The translations under genes and the position numbers were made by a program. A stretch of DNA of 64,000 nt from Kingdonia uniflora (Eukaryota > Streptophyta > Magnoliopsida > Ranunculales > Circaeasteraceae), in contig JACGCM010002568.1 of assembly GCA_014058105.1 (NCBI GenBank), positions 1,054,001 through 1,118,000 on the forward strand, written 5' to 3'. Below, piece by piece: positions 20,845 through 30,483 of the stretch (positions within the stretch are counted from its first letter, which is position 1; every line of letters starts with the position of its first letter). The notes under the pieces were generated by a model. The model had not been told where the DNA came from and did no database searches. It was given only the letters and a program-made list of their open reading frames with translations.

Positions 20845-21540
20845 TTAAAATACATTGATGCATTAAAGCAAAAAGCTAAAGAAACAAATAGGGAACACGA
20901 GGTAATATTTGAGAGGAAAATTGTTAAAGAACGAAGCAAAGAAGACCATCTCTTCAAAGATAAGGACAAGTTTGTTACTGGTGCTTATAAAAGGAAACTT
21001 GTAGGGCAGGCAAAATGGTTGGAAGAAGAGCGTCTCCATGAGCTTCGTGAATTTTTACTATCTGCATCTTCTCTTTAACGTTAATTTATTGTTAAATTCA
21101 ATTTTTAATATCTTCAAAAATGAAATCTAACGACATTTGAATTGATACTGTATCTTTACTAGGTTACTAAGAAGAATGATATGACCAATTTCTACTTTAA
21201 TCTTACGAAGAATATTGCTTTGGGTGCCAAAATAGTAGAGTTCAATAAGCCAGTGAAGCAAGATGAGGAGGCACCACAGATACATCAGAAAAAGAAGTGG
21301 GTCAAATATCTGTTCCTGAGAGGGATCTTACATGCATGGAGAGAGCGATGGATCAGCCATTACAGGACCAGAAGAAGCAAGAGCATGAAGTTGGTGAAAA
21401 ATCATTAAAGAAAGATCAAACTGAACAACAACCTTTAGATGACCAGAAGATGCAGGAGCATCACAAAAGAAGTGAAGATACCGTGGCTGCGGCTAAAGAA
21501 TGTTTTCTAGCATGCAAGAGAGCCAAAGTTCTGTAGGTAA
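20845..21540 (+). pseudogene. NSRP1-like (nuclear speckle splicing regulator) gene fragment
   Basis: After a clear acceptor (TTTTCTTGCAG, ending 20844) an exon encodes LKYIDALKQKAKETNREHE, then FERKIVKERSKEDHLFKDKD and FVTGAYKRKLVGQAKWLEEE, the conserved N-terminal coiled-coil of NSRP1/CCDC55-type proteins. A second exon after an acceptor at 21163 (CTTTACTAG) gives VTKKNDMTNFYFNLTKNIA and FNKPVKQDEEAP, which is the next block of the family. The donor that should end the first exon near 21050 is missing; the frame instead runs to a TAA at 21078. After 21300 only K/E/Q-rich sequence with shifts remains. NSRP1 relatives act in pre-mRNA splicing in the nucleus. This is most likely a duplicated fragment, not a working gene. 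Confidence 0.68.
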
Positions 21541-21713
21541 GAATACTTTACCGAGTTTCATTTTGTTTAATCCTGCAAGAGAATAGTAGTATGAACTGCA
21601 GTTATTCCCCACATTTCTAGCAAATGACAACATCAGAAAAGGATTATAAATATGGAAGATTTTGCATGTTATGTAAATTTAAAAATGTAGGCTTCAGTTA
21701 TCATTTGGTCTAG

Positions 21714-21776
21714 CATTTAAAGTTGGTTCAAGAAGTAATATGTCAATGGTGTATATTTAGTTTAATTTGGTTCTTT
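21714..21776 (+). repeat. 63-bp direct repeat, copy 2
   Basis: Near-identical to 20200-20262 and lying just beyond the NSRP1-like fragment, 1.5 kb from the first copy. Confidence 0.8.
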
Positions 21777-22008
21777 CAATGTAAACATTATTTTAGTAAA
21801 AGGAAACACCATAAATGCGATCGACATTTTAAAAAAATAGTAATTGACGAAGACACGGTATTTAGCAAATTACGGGTTTAATTTTTTTAAGTGTTACTCT
21901 CTATATATATATATGAAAGGGGTTGGCTAATCAAAATGGCTAATTAAGCTAAACACAAACTGACTATGATTTAAAACTATTAACAGTTAATTTTAAACAG
22001 TAAAAGAA

Positions 22009-22150
22009 GTTACTATTCAGATCATAAAAAACTTAAATAGTAAAAATAGTTACTATTTAGATCATACAAAACTAAAATAAGAAAAACAGTTACTATTTAG
22101 ATTATAAAAAACTTAAACAAGAAAAACAGTTACTATTCAGATCATAAAAG
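22009..22150. repeat. 40-bp tandem repeats at the pararetrovirus boundary
   Basis: Units beginning GTTACTATT[CT]AGAT start at 22009, 22049, 22089 and 22129, exactly 40 bp apart, about 3.5 copies. They end where the pararetrovirus leader begins. Confidence 0.9.
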
Positions 22151-22205
22151 AACTTTGTTGCTCTTTCTACAAGTATGTAGCCAGAGGCTACCCAACCGTT
22201 TTAAG

Positions 22206-22223
22206 ATGGAGCAATAGATACCA
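22206..22223 (-). other. Degenerate tRNA-Met primer-binding site
   Basis: The minus strand reads TGGTATCTATTGCTCC. The caulimovirid minus-strand primer site begins TGGTATCAGAGC; the first seven bases match. It lies about 155 nt downstream of the poly(A) signal. Confidence 0.45.
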
Positions 22224-22377
22224 CCTTTCCTCAAAGAGGAATACCTAGGTAGAGCTGAGTACTCAACAATTGTTGGCTAAACCTTCCTTCGGAGAAACGA
22301 GCGCAAGAATACATGGAACAGACTAATTCAGATGATCAAACAAGCTTGAGATACAAATATACAAGCAAACTTAAACT

Positions 22378-22384
22378 TTATTCA
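22378..22384 (-). terminator. Poly(A) signal of the pararetrovirus
   Basis: GAATAAA on the minus strand, about 170 nt downstream of the TATA box. In this family the signal lies downstream of the start site, so terminally redundant RNA is made when it is bypassed on the first pass. Confidence 0.55.
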
Positions 22385-22553
22385 TATAATAGTAGAAGAC
22401 TTACAGAGGGTGGAAGATATATAGTGGTAGCTTACACACAGGAGTACAAACTTAGAACTTAGAACTTAGAACTGAGAACTGAAGAACTTATAAAACAAGA
22501 GTGGAGAATGAAAGTGTAAAATGAAAGCGTACATAAAACTGAGTCTTCGAGCT

Positions 22554-22563
22554 CCTTATATAG
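22554..22563 (-). promoter_or_regulatory. TATA box of the pararetrovirus promoter
   Basis: CTATATAAGGAGC on the minus strand, with initiation expected near 22530, directly downstream of six 21-bp repeats (22573-22702). The leader that follows contains short AGTTCTAAGTTCT-type repeats. Confidence 0.65.
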
Positions 22564-22572
22564 ACGAGGTAA

Positions 22573-22702
22573 GTGGTTGTCGGGTCCCACATAGTGGTCT
22601 TCGGGTCCCATATAGTGGTCTTTTGGTCCCACGAAGTGGTCTTCTGGTCCTACAAAGAGATCGGTGGAGCCCACATAGTGGTTGGTGGATCCCACATAGT
22701 GG
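22573..22702 (-). repeat. Six 21-bp tandem repeats upstream of the pararetrovirus TATA box
   Basis: On the plus strand the unit is about GTGGTCTTCGGGTCCCACATA, repeated six times with substitutions. Translated on the minus strand it gives a 7-residue repeat (DHYVGPE), but the position just upstream of TATA makes a promoter element more likely. Two units keep GGTCCCAC, which fits the plant TCP factor consensus GGNCCCAC. Confidence 0.8.
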
Positions 22703-22904
22703 TTGCTTTTGACTTTTGGAAAAAATGATGACAGAGGAATTCTTAGTGCGTTCTGAGTACTATCCTTCGGCAAAGTATTCTACGGGTCCCTCAAGATCAG
22801 AACATTGATAGTTTCTGCTGAGTGCTAAAGTACTATTGTGAGCTGGCTGATAGTTACTGCTTGTGTCAGCATACTGAGTGCTGAAGTGCTGTTTAAAGCT
22901 GGCT

Positions 22905-24060
22905 TGTGGAGAGTAGTTAGCCTTCGTGATCAAGTCCATTCCACCATTTTTGCTCAGGATGGGGAAAAGGATCTGGTCATGATGTTCCAGGTGTCAATTC
23001 CTAATGGGATTGTAAGTAGACAAAAGGGGAGGGTTTTTGCTGAGCTAATATTTATGCTTCTTCTTCCTATTTGGCACTGGCCAGGCTGAGGGGCACTTGT
23101 TTCTGAATAAGGTTTTGTAGAAATTATCCATTTGATGGTCTGAATAATGAGCCAATAATACATAAATAGTTATCTTCTGCATAAATCTTGTGGTGGGTAT
23201 TCCAAGGCCAGAATATTTTAAAGGTGGCCAGAGCATAGGCTCGGCTGGTTGGATTGTCCCTATATCTGCGGGAAGCAGGATACCAATTGAGTAGGGATTC
23301 AGGATATTGTGATGGAAAAGTAGGTGAATCAATAATAATATTGATCCTGTGGAGACTGGGATAATAATATATTCTGTTAGGTAAATTAACCCATTCAGGA
23401 GAAATAGTATTAATATCCAGGTAGATGCTTTTGTGAGAAAACAGAATGGTTTAAAGGTTGGCAATAATATGATAGAGAAGAGGGGGAAAGCCACTAAGGT
23501 CCTGGAGGCAAGTGACTTCTAATACTGTGATAAAACCATTCTTAAAGAGCCAAAGTTTATCAGGCTAAGGATGGGTACTTCGGATTAGATATCCTGGACT
23601 ACCATAAAAGTTGATATATTTTAAGGAAGAACCTGGAGGGGGAGCAGTAGAGTAAAGATTTTTACTGCGAGCATCTCAGTTGGCCAAGGTTAATTCAAAT
23701 TTGGCAATGGCTGATAATTCAGGGTGGCGAATAATGTCGGATTGTTTAATCAATCGTTCAGTTTTTACCAAACTGACAGGTGTCAATGGATTTGATGTCT
23801 TTACCAGAAGCCGTTTGCACTGGACTAGTCTTACAGTTTTCCCGAGTAAGATCGATTATGTTTAACTCAGTATTGGATTGAGATGTATTATAAGCCAGAC
23901 TATGCTGTTTAATATTTTTGGGTAGAGTATACAATGTATTATGAGGAGTTCTACTAGTTGTGTGAGAAGTCTCAGAGTGACGGATACCTCTAAAGTTATA
24001 TAGAGGGTTTACTGGATTTCTGAATGAGTGTGCCAAATCTTTTCCAGAATTTCGGATAAA
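22905..24060 (-). pseudogene. Unidentified pararetrovirus coding region after the protease
   Basis: Long open pieces on the minus strand (24036-23758 and 23494-23045, plus others) show a coding-like composition: SEWVNLP-type and HPELSAIAKFELTLAN stretches, YYPSLHRINIIIDSPTF, YALATFKIFWPWNTHH. They change frame with each other and carry several stops, consistent with decay of one former ORF. I find neither RT nor RNase H motifs here, nor a zinc knuckle. It occupies the position where RT would be expected. It may be the unassigned second ORF of a florendovirus-like genome, or what remains after deletion of RT. I do not recognise the protein. Confidence 0.4.
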
Positions 24061-24179
24061 ATGGGCTAAAGCTGCCTTGTTATTTACAATAGATTATATA
24101 GTAACAATTTGGTTATTATTCGGTTGGGACCCATGCAGAAAAACTGTACTGATAAAGTTAAAAGAAATATGATGGTCCT

Positions 24180-24545
24180 AAAAAGTACCAGTTATGCCGG
24201 TTGGAGTAATACTATGTAAAGGCATAAATAGATTTAAAAAAGGAGTGCCTAATATAACTTGCTGTTGTAAATTCCTGATGCAAAGAAATACAGAAGGAAT
24301 ATTTTGGTTGTTATTACAAATATAAACATTCGAGATTTTATACTAGCTATTCATTCTAGTACCACTAGCATAGGTAAGAGATATAGTATTTTTTCAAAAT
24401 TCTTGGTAGGGACTAAGCCTTCCTGTATACAGTTTAAATCAGCCCCACTATCTATAAGAGCAATAGCCTGGATAGTGTATTCATGTTGGATAACAAGGGT
24501 AATTTGAATATACCATTTAGGGGATGACATCTTATAAAGAAGATG
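24180..24545 (-). pseudogene. Pararetrovirus aspartic protease region
   Basis: The minus strand encodes the retropepsin active site IALIDSGADLNCIQEGL (about 24480-24430), preceded by a WYIQITLVIQHEYTIQ strand, and the second conserved element ILGTPFLNLFMPL (about 24260-24215). Stops lie between and after these motifs. The protease would release coat protein and polymerase from the polyprotein. The DSGAD triad is intact, but the frame is not. Confidence 0.75.
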
Positions 24546-24884
24546 TAAATGGGAGCCATCTGTCTTGTCAATTTGTTGACTAGTAGAGGCATCTGTCCTG
24601 ATGGATTACTGGTTTTGCTGTTTTATATCATATTTCTGGAGAGAAATTTTGATACTTTTAACTTAAGTTTTTAAATGATTAATCTCCTGATGTAATTCAT
24701 GAATGGTAACTGATTTAGAATTTTCTAGTCTTCGAAGAACATCCTAGAAATTATAATAATTATTTACAGGGGGTTTAGGTGTTGTACTGGGTTTCAGATT
24801 ATCTTGGGTCAGCTGCTGGATACAGAGATTTAGAATTTGAGTTCTAATTTCTGGATCAGTTATCTTATCAATAACTGATAATAG

Positions 24885-26790
24885 TTAGCTTTGATTTATG
24901 GTTAAGGTATTGAGTTGTAAACCATTCATTTCCAAAATAGCTTTCCAGTAATCTGGAGGATTGTTGCCAGAACATTTATCACATGGTGTTGCTTCTGTTA
25001 AAGAGGAAACATTGTAATCAATGTGATTGATTACTTCGGAGTTATCTGAAGAATCTTCTTCAGAAGTTGTATTGAGCAAGTGTTTACTTAGCTGAAGTTT
25101 TAATCCTTCATCTAGTTGAAGCTCTTGTAATTTCCGTTTGGTGGAACCTTTGTTTGCCAAATGTCCTTGTTTACCAAACTTATAGCAAGTGCGAGTTTCA
25201 GTTGGTTTGCCATGTGGGAAATGCCGTTTATGTTTCCTAAGCTTGTGGTAATAAGGTTCCTCATGATCCTTATATTTTCTGTGATGACTTTTCTCAGATG
25301 GTGAGATTGCTGTTTGCTAGATGAGCGATACTTACTAGGATAAGTAACAGTAAGGTCATAGGCAAATTGGTGACAAAATTCACCAATATCTTTTTTCCCT
25401 GTTAAATTCTATTTTTTAAACTGATACAGGAGTTTGAGGTCATTACAGATGCTCAGACCTACCTGGGTACAGATACTAATAAGTTGACCATAGGTACGGT
25501 TATGGTAAGGTATAAAATTACCATCATACTGGTCTTTAAATTTTTGACGAACTTTAGCAGCGAATAATGGTGGAAGGCGATCAATGAATCTGGCTTTCCA
25601 ATGTTCTGTATTTGCATCACTGCGCTGCATAACCTTACAAATATAAACATCCTTATACCACTTGAAATGTGTGTGAGAATGACATCTAAGATTTTGCAAG
25701 AGTTCTTTATTCCATTCATGTCTCTGTGGGGAAAGTTCTACAAAATGTAAGAGAATAGTCTGGACAAGGGTATAAATAACATATTTGACAGGAGTAGTAC
25801 TAGTGCCTTCCCTTTTTACAGCGCTAAACTATTTTCTTGTCCTGAGTGATAACATTGTCCCACCAGCCTTTAATGGCTCCTGTGAAACCGTTGGCAATAA
25901 ATTTGGCAACATTGTCGTCTTCATTACCAATAGTTTTACAGATACATGCGTACATAAGCATTTTATGGATAATTTTATAAATTTGATATTCTAATAAACC
26001 ATCAATATTCTATTCATAAATGGTACGTCCATTATAAGATATTTGATTTTAAAGAAAATCATCTTCAAATAAAAGATCACAAGGGGAAGGTTTTTTATGA
26101 TATGTTCTTAACTGGGATGGTTCATATTTAATTTTATGAAAATTGGCTTCAGCTGTTTGAATAAAAATTTTGGATTGGTCATCAGAGGTTGCTTCTGAAG
26201 CAGAGGTTTGATCAAGAGTATTAACACTAAACTTTTTAAGACTTTTAACCAAAAGGTTAACAAACTCAGAATCCTAGGAATCTGAAAGCCTAAAGTCTTT
26301 TACATTACATACAAGTTTAATATCAGCATGATGTATACTAGACGATGTACTGGTTTCATCAATGTCGATAGTACTAGGACGTTGGATGTGATCTTCGATG
26401 CGATTCAGCTAATTTCCGATCGTTTGGAGAGTAACATTAGTCCAATTATTTTGTTTGATGATGAGATTAACATCAGTTAGTGGATTGGTAGGATAAGCAA
26501 AAACATTAGCCTTCAAAGGTTTGGAGTTTGGATTGCCCTTGATTAAATAGAGAGATTCATGAGGAGGGTGGACAGATTGGACTTCTAAGCCGTCTGCTCT
26601 AACCCATGTCTTGGTAAAATCCTCCATAGTACTGATAATATATTGAGGACAAGAATACCATGTGATGAACCAGTCATAAAAGAAAATAATCTTTTGGCTG
26701 CGTTAAATCTCATGGTAGTAAGTATCTTCAATGAGTTGTAATTTTTCTTCGGTAAAATTTTGGTAATACCATCTTCGAAAGATATCATGA
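24885..26790 (-). pseudogene. Pararetrovirus coat protein region with zinc knuckle
   Basis: The core (25699-25409) has FKWYKDVYICKVMQRSDANT, HWKARFIDRLPPLFAAKVRQ and TYGQLISICTQVGLSICNDL, typical of caulimovirid coat proteins. The knuckle at about 25190-25150 reads CYKFGKQGHLANKG, where the CX2CX4HX4C pattern has lost its second and fourth Cys. An acidic, S/E/D-rich tail and a CDKC motif with WKAILEMNGLQLNTL follow. Upstream pieces (26627-26409, 26252-26049) belong to the N-terminal and linker part. Many stops and shifts. The role in an intact virus is encapsidation of genomic DNA. Confidence 0.75.
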
Positions 26791-26860
26791 CTAAAAGTCA
26801 TGAATTCGTTACAGATAAACTGGCGAATAATAGAGTTAGGGCTTAAATCCATAAAGATTT

Positions 26861-27748
26861 TTAAAGATAGAAGCTTGCTTCTGATATAGGGGAAATAGGT
26901 TGATATACTTCGGGCCTGGTACTGGTAGTGGGATCATGATAGACTCCATGAGGGATCTGTTGGTCAGAGAGTTTAATGCCCTTGATGGTGGGTTCAGATG
27001 TGGAATGTCTAGAAAACAAAGGTCGGTTAGATGGACAGGAAACATGATAGGGAATTTCTTCCTCATTTGTTAGCTGCCTACAAGACTTGCTCTTGTGAAG
27101 GGATAATCTGATTGGATGGGAGGCAAAGGTTACCTCAACGTCTTCATAAGAAGTTTGGGTAATTTGGCTGACTTGGTTATTAAACCTATGCCTGGGGACT
27201 ACAGCTTGAGGTAAGGCCCATTCAGTAGGAATGTTAATTTTATTCCAATTTATAAGTCTGTTGACTGTAATATTAGTAGTCAAACAGTTACTTTGAACTG
27301 CTACGGTTTTTTCTGGTTCACTTTTCAGAATTGCCCAAAGGCATAAGGTGTTCATAACCTTATAGTAATTTTTTTAGATAACGGCTATAACTTCGGCTCC
27401 AGGGATTAAATCATAACCCCGAGTCTGGATTCGCAGACTAAGAGCATCAAACAAGGACTTATCTGTAAAGGACAAGGTTAAGTTGGGATAGACATCGAAA
27501 TAGACTGGTCTATGATAGAGGCTAGTTTGAACTATTCCCATAAGGGATGATTTGAATTCTCGACTTTGCTCATCTCTGGGATAAGAAAGTATGCTAGAAT
27601 TAATCCCTAGGAGGGCCAAAGGTTTGAATGCAATTTGAATGCATCCTACATGCAGATAGTGATATCTTTTCAGATACCTCTCAATGTCATTGAGATTAAG
27701 AAGTTTCAAGATATTACTTTCATTGTCAAGAGCTATGGATTGCTCCAT
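26861..27748 (-). pseudogene. Pararetrovirus movement protein region
   Basis: Starting at an ATG on the minus strand (27748-27746, MEQSIALDNESN), the frame carries LNDIERYLKRYHYLHVGCI, then QIAFKPLALLGINSS, KSSLMGIVQTSLYHRPVYFD and GYDLIPGAEVIAVI, matching the 30K-superfamily movement protein of caulimovirids. A stop after AVI (27374) is followed in frame-compatible order by the C-terminal part (27355-26861) with NRLINWNKINIPTEWALP. Movement proteins modify plasmodesmata for cell-to-cell spread. The sequence upstream of the ATG is Helitron, so any leader or earlier ORF is missing. Confidence 0.8.
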
Positions 27749-28099
27749 AATCTTGATGTTATCTTGACTAATGAAATTGAGTACATATATATATATTAAA
27801 ACAGGGGGGTGTTTTGTTTTTGTCGCTTGGGACAAGTCTGTCCTTATGCCTAGAGATAAAGAGGGGTTGCGATACGGTGTTGACGCCTCGAGGAGCGCAC
27901 AAGGAGGGGCAGTTCTGGAAGTTTAAGTTTTGAGTCCAAAAGATGAAAAAACATAGCCCGACCAAAAAACTTTACTCTTCATTTCCGACTCCAAACTTCT
28001 CTTTTAAGAGTAAAAAAGAAGAAGATAATATTCAAGCTCTCTATCTTTGATCGTTTTCTCTATCTTTACTATCGATTTTCTCTCTCTACGGATTTGTAA

Positions 28100-28580
28100 A
28101 CAGGTACTTCTGATTTGGTTAGATTTATAATGATTTTTACACACAACTATCATTGCTTTAATTTCGCCTACTCTATCATTGTTTCACTGTCGATTGTCTC
28201 TCTCTGCGGATTTGCAAATAAATACTTTTGATTTGGTTGGATTTGCAATGATTTTTACACATATCTATCATTGCTTCAATTTCATGGAAATATCATTGCT
28301 ACTTTTGATTTGGTTGGATTTGCAATGATTGTTACACACAACTATCATTGCTTCAATTTTGCTGAAATATCATTGCTTCAATTTCTAGTAGGAAATATTG
28401 TTGCTTGCTTCAATTTTGCCAATTTTAATTTGCACAGAATGATTTTGATTTGGAACGCCATTTTTTGGAAATATCGTTGCTTCAATCGTTGCTTTAATTT
28501 GCGTGAAATATTGTTGCTTCAGTTCAGAAAAATAGTTTTGATTTGGGTGGATTTGCATTGGTTCAAATTCAACTACCATT
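28100..28580 (+). repeat. Imperfect ATCATTGCTTCAATTT repeats in the Helitron leader
   Basis: Around a dozen variants of ATCATTGCTTCAATTT alternate with GATTTGGTTGGATTTGCA motifs in 480 bp, between the Helitron terminus and its first exon. No coding signal. Confidence 0.75.
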
Positions 28581-28619
28581 GTCCTGCTCCGTTCAGCCTC
28601 CCCTCTTGAAGATTTGTCA

Positions 28620-29255
28620 TTCGACTTTTATGTCTGCCTCTAATAATAAATAGGTACGCTAAACACACCTACTTTCTCTCTCTATATATGGTGTTTTGTT
28701 CTCCTTACTGTATCTATTTGTTATCCTAATTTTGTTGAAGAACATTATCATAGTTGATTATGTTAAATTAAACCTTTTGGGATGATTACATTTTTTAATT
28801 TCCAAATTGGTTGTGAAGTCAGTCCTGCATACATATACAGGTAGAAATGGTAATGCATTGAGTAGTTAAACATTTTGGGATGATTATGTTAAATTAAACC
28901 TTTTGGGATGATTATGTAATGTTTTAATTAGGATGATTACATTTTTCAATTTCCAAATTGGTGTGAAGTCAGTTCTGCATACATATACTGGTAGAAATGG
29001 TAATGCATTTAATTGTACCCTTGGGTAATGATGCGTTTTGAGCCGTAACATATCAGACTCGATACCATACATCGTATTTCTTATCTATGATTCGTAGCCT
29101 ATACAAGGTGCATCAAAAAGTCTTCCCAGTAATTACATTTTTCATTTTTCATATTGGTTTTGAAATTAGCCCTGCATACATATACCGGTAGAAGTGGTAA
29201 CGCATTGGTGCACCATGCGTTTACCTGAATTCATGCTTACAACAATATTTTTTGT
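28620..29255. repeat. Leader segment with repeated GATGATTACATTTTT blocks
   Basis: Three diverged copies of a ~130-bp block (landmarks: GGATGATTACATTTTT, CAGTCCTGCATACATATAC, GGTAGAAATGGTAATGCATT) occur near 28780, 28930 and 29120. No gene seen. Confidence 0.6.
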
Positions 29256-29272
29256 CCCCCTAGATTATCCCC

Positions 29273-29431
29273 ATGCCTAAGACCTCACCGCCAAACCCCA
29301 ATACACCAATTCATAATGCGCACCCAGTAAATAATCAAGAGATTGAAAAAAGTGCATTCACGTACTTTGAAACTGAGAGTCCAAACTTTGTAATTGAGCG
29401 AAATCGATACATCCAAGGGCCCTTGCCTGAG
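29273..29431 (+). CDS. Candidate first coding exon of the Helitron protein
   Basis: An acceptor (TTTGTCCCCCTAG) precedes ATG at 29273; 53 codons (MPKTSPPNPNTPIHNAH to RYIQGPLPE) end at a donor (CCTGAG then GTAAGT). The peptide is proline/asparagine-rich and disordered. Its assignment to the Helitron protein rests on strand, position and splice sites only. Confidence 0.4.
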
Positions 29432-30482
29432 GTAAGTTCAATGTTATTTTGCACATTTAACATATTTGCTAGACTTTCTATATTTTGTAAAAATTACTCA
29501 CACAATTCAATGTTATTTTGCACATTTTCTTTAATAAATATAATATATATTGCTCGACTTTCTATATTTTGTAAAAATTACTGACACGTATAAAAATTAC
29601 TCACACATTTCAATGTAATAAATATAACATATCTTACTCTTACGGTATCCCCAGGCTAATATGGTTTCTATACCTATACTTAAATCTGGAATCCTAGGAT
29701 TCTAGAATTGGAGGTTCTTTGATTGGAACGTTCAGATGCCTCCAAGGCCTGTAAGAAATGGTGATTATATAGGAAAGAATTGATGCCACAACCTGAGAAC
29801 CCTTATAGAACATGCACAATAAATATCATTTTGCGGAATTTACATGACATAATGCACCATAAAATCAAAAATATCACCAAAGTTATTGCATTTTTTTAAG
29901 TTGAATATCTAACTAATTTAATAACAAGAACAAAATGTCATATTTAAAACAAAATGTCATGTAAATTCCGAAAGCCAAAGTCTCCCTTAGAGGCATTTAT
30001 TGCTATTATCAAGTTATGCCAAAAGATATCACTTATACACCCGTAATAATAGCTAATAGATTTTTAAAGTATAACTATTAGTTATTATAAGTATTCAAGC
30101 CTTGACAATCCAAATAACTTTAAAGATACATTATTCTCATTATTTTGAGAAAATTATCAAAATTAAAGCAGAATGTTATCTGTAGTGCATCATTCATTTT
30201 AAGAAATATATTGCATTATCGTGCATATTTTATGGTTAGCTCTTTTGAGGATTGCCAAAACTGTAACGAATTCCTGGAACTACAATTTTGTATGGTTATT
30301 TTTAGCATAGTCATGATGGGTATGTGCTAAGTAAATGGACAAACTAAAGGCCATTTTATAACTTCGTATCTCCTAATCCTAATGGAGTTCAGTCTGTGCA
30401 CCAGGTTGCATTTGCTAAATCTTGCTCATTAGCATTGTAGCTTTTAAACTTTACAAATCATCTTATTCTAAATTATTACATA
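29432..30482. other. Probable intron, AT-rich
   Basis: Between the donor at 29431/29432 and an acceptor at 30483 (TTACATAG) there is AT-rich sequence with short repeats (for example TTATTTTGCACATTT and TTTCTATATTTTGTAAAAATTACT twice near 29445-29580). No ORF supported. Confidence 0.4.
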
Positions 30483-30483
30483 G

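Larger units (their letters stand above)
22150..27785 (-). mobile_element. Endogenous pararetrovirus (Caulimoviridae, florendovirus-like), decayed
   Basis: On the minus strand the order is movement protein, coat protein with zinc knuckle, aspartic protease, an unidentified region, then promoter, poly(A) signal and a degenerate tRNA-Met primer site. The MP, CP and PR motifs are those of endogenous plant caulimovirids. No integrase is seen, as expected for this family. No YxDD reverse-transcriptase active site or RNase H motif is found between the protease and the promoter. The ORFs are cut by many stops and shifts. One end abuts a Helitron terminus (about 27785), the other abuts 40-bp repeats. 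Genus assignment is inference. Confidence 0.75.

Noticed and set aside
22573..22702. CRISPR-like regular repeat spacing
   Set aside because: Units are contiguous without unique spacers, in a eukaryotic context.
22459..22773. ORF with the 7-residue repeat (DHYVGPE)
   Set aside because: The repeat lies directly upstream of, and the ORF runs through, the TATA box and leader; more likely promoter repeats than a protein.
22838..23089. Plus-strand 83-codon ORF
   Set aside because: Complement of the degenerate viral coding region; no recognisable motif.
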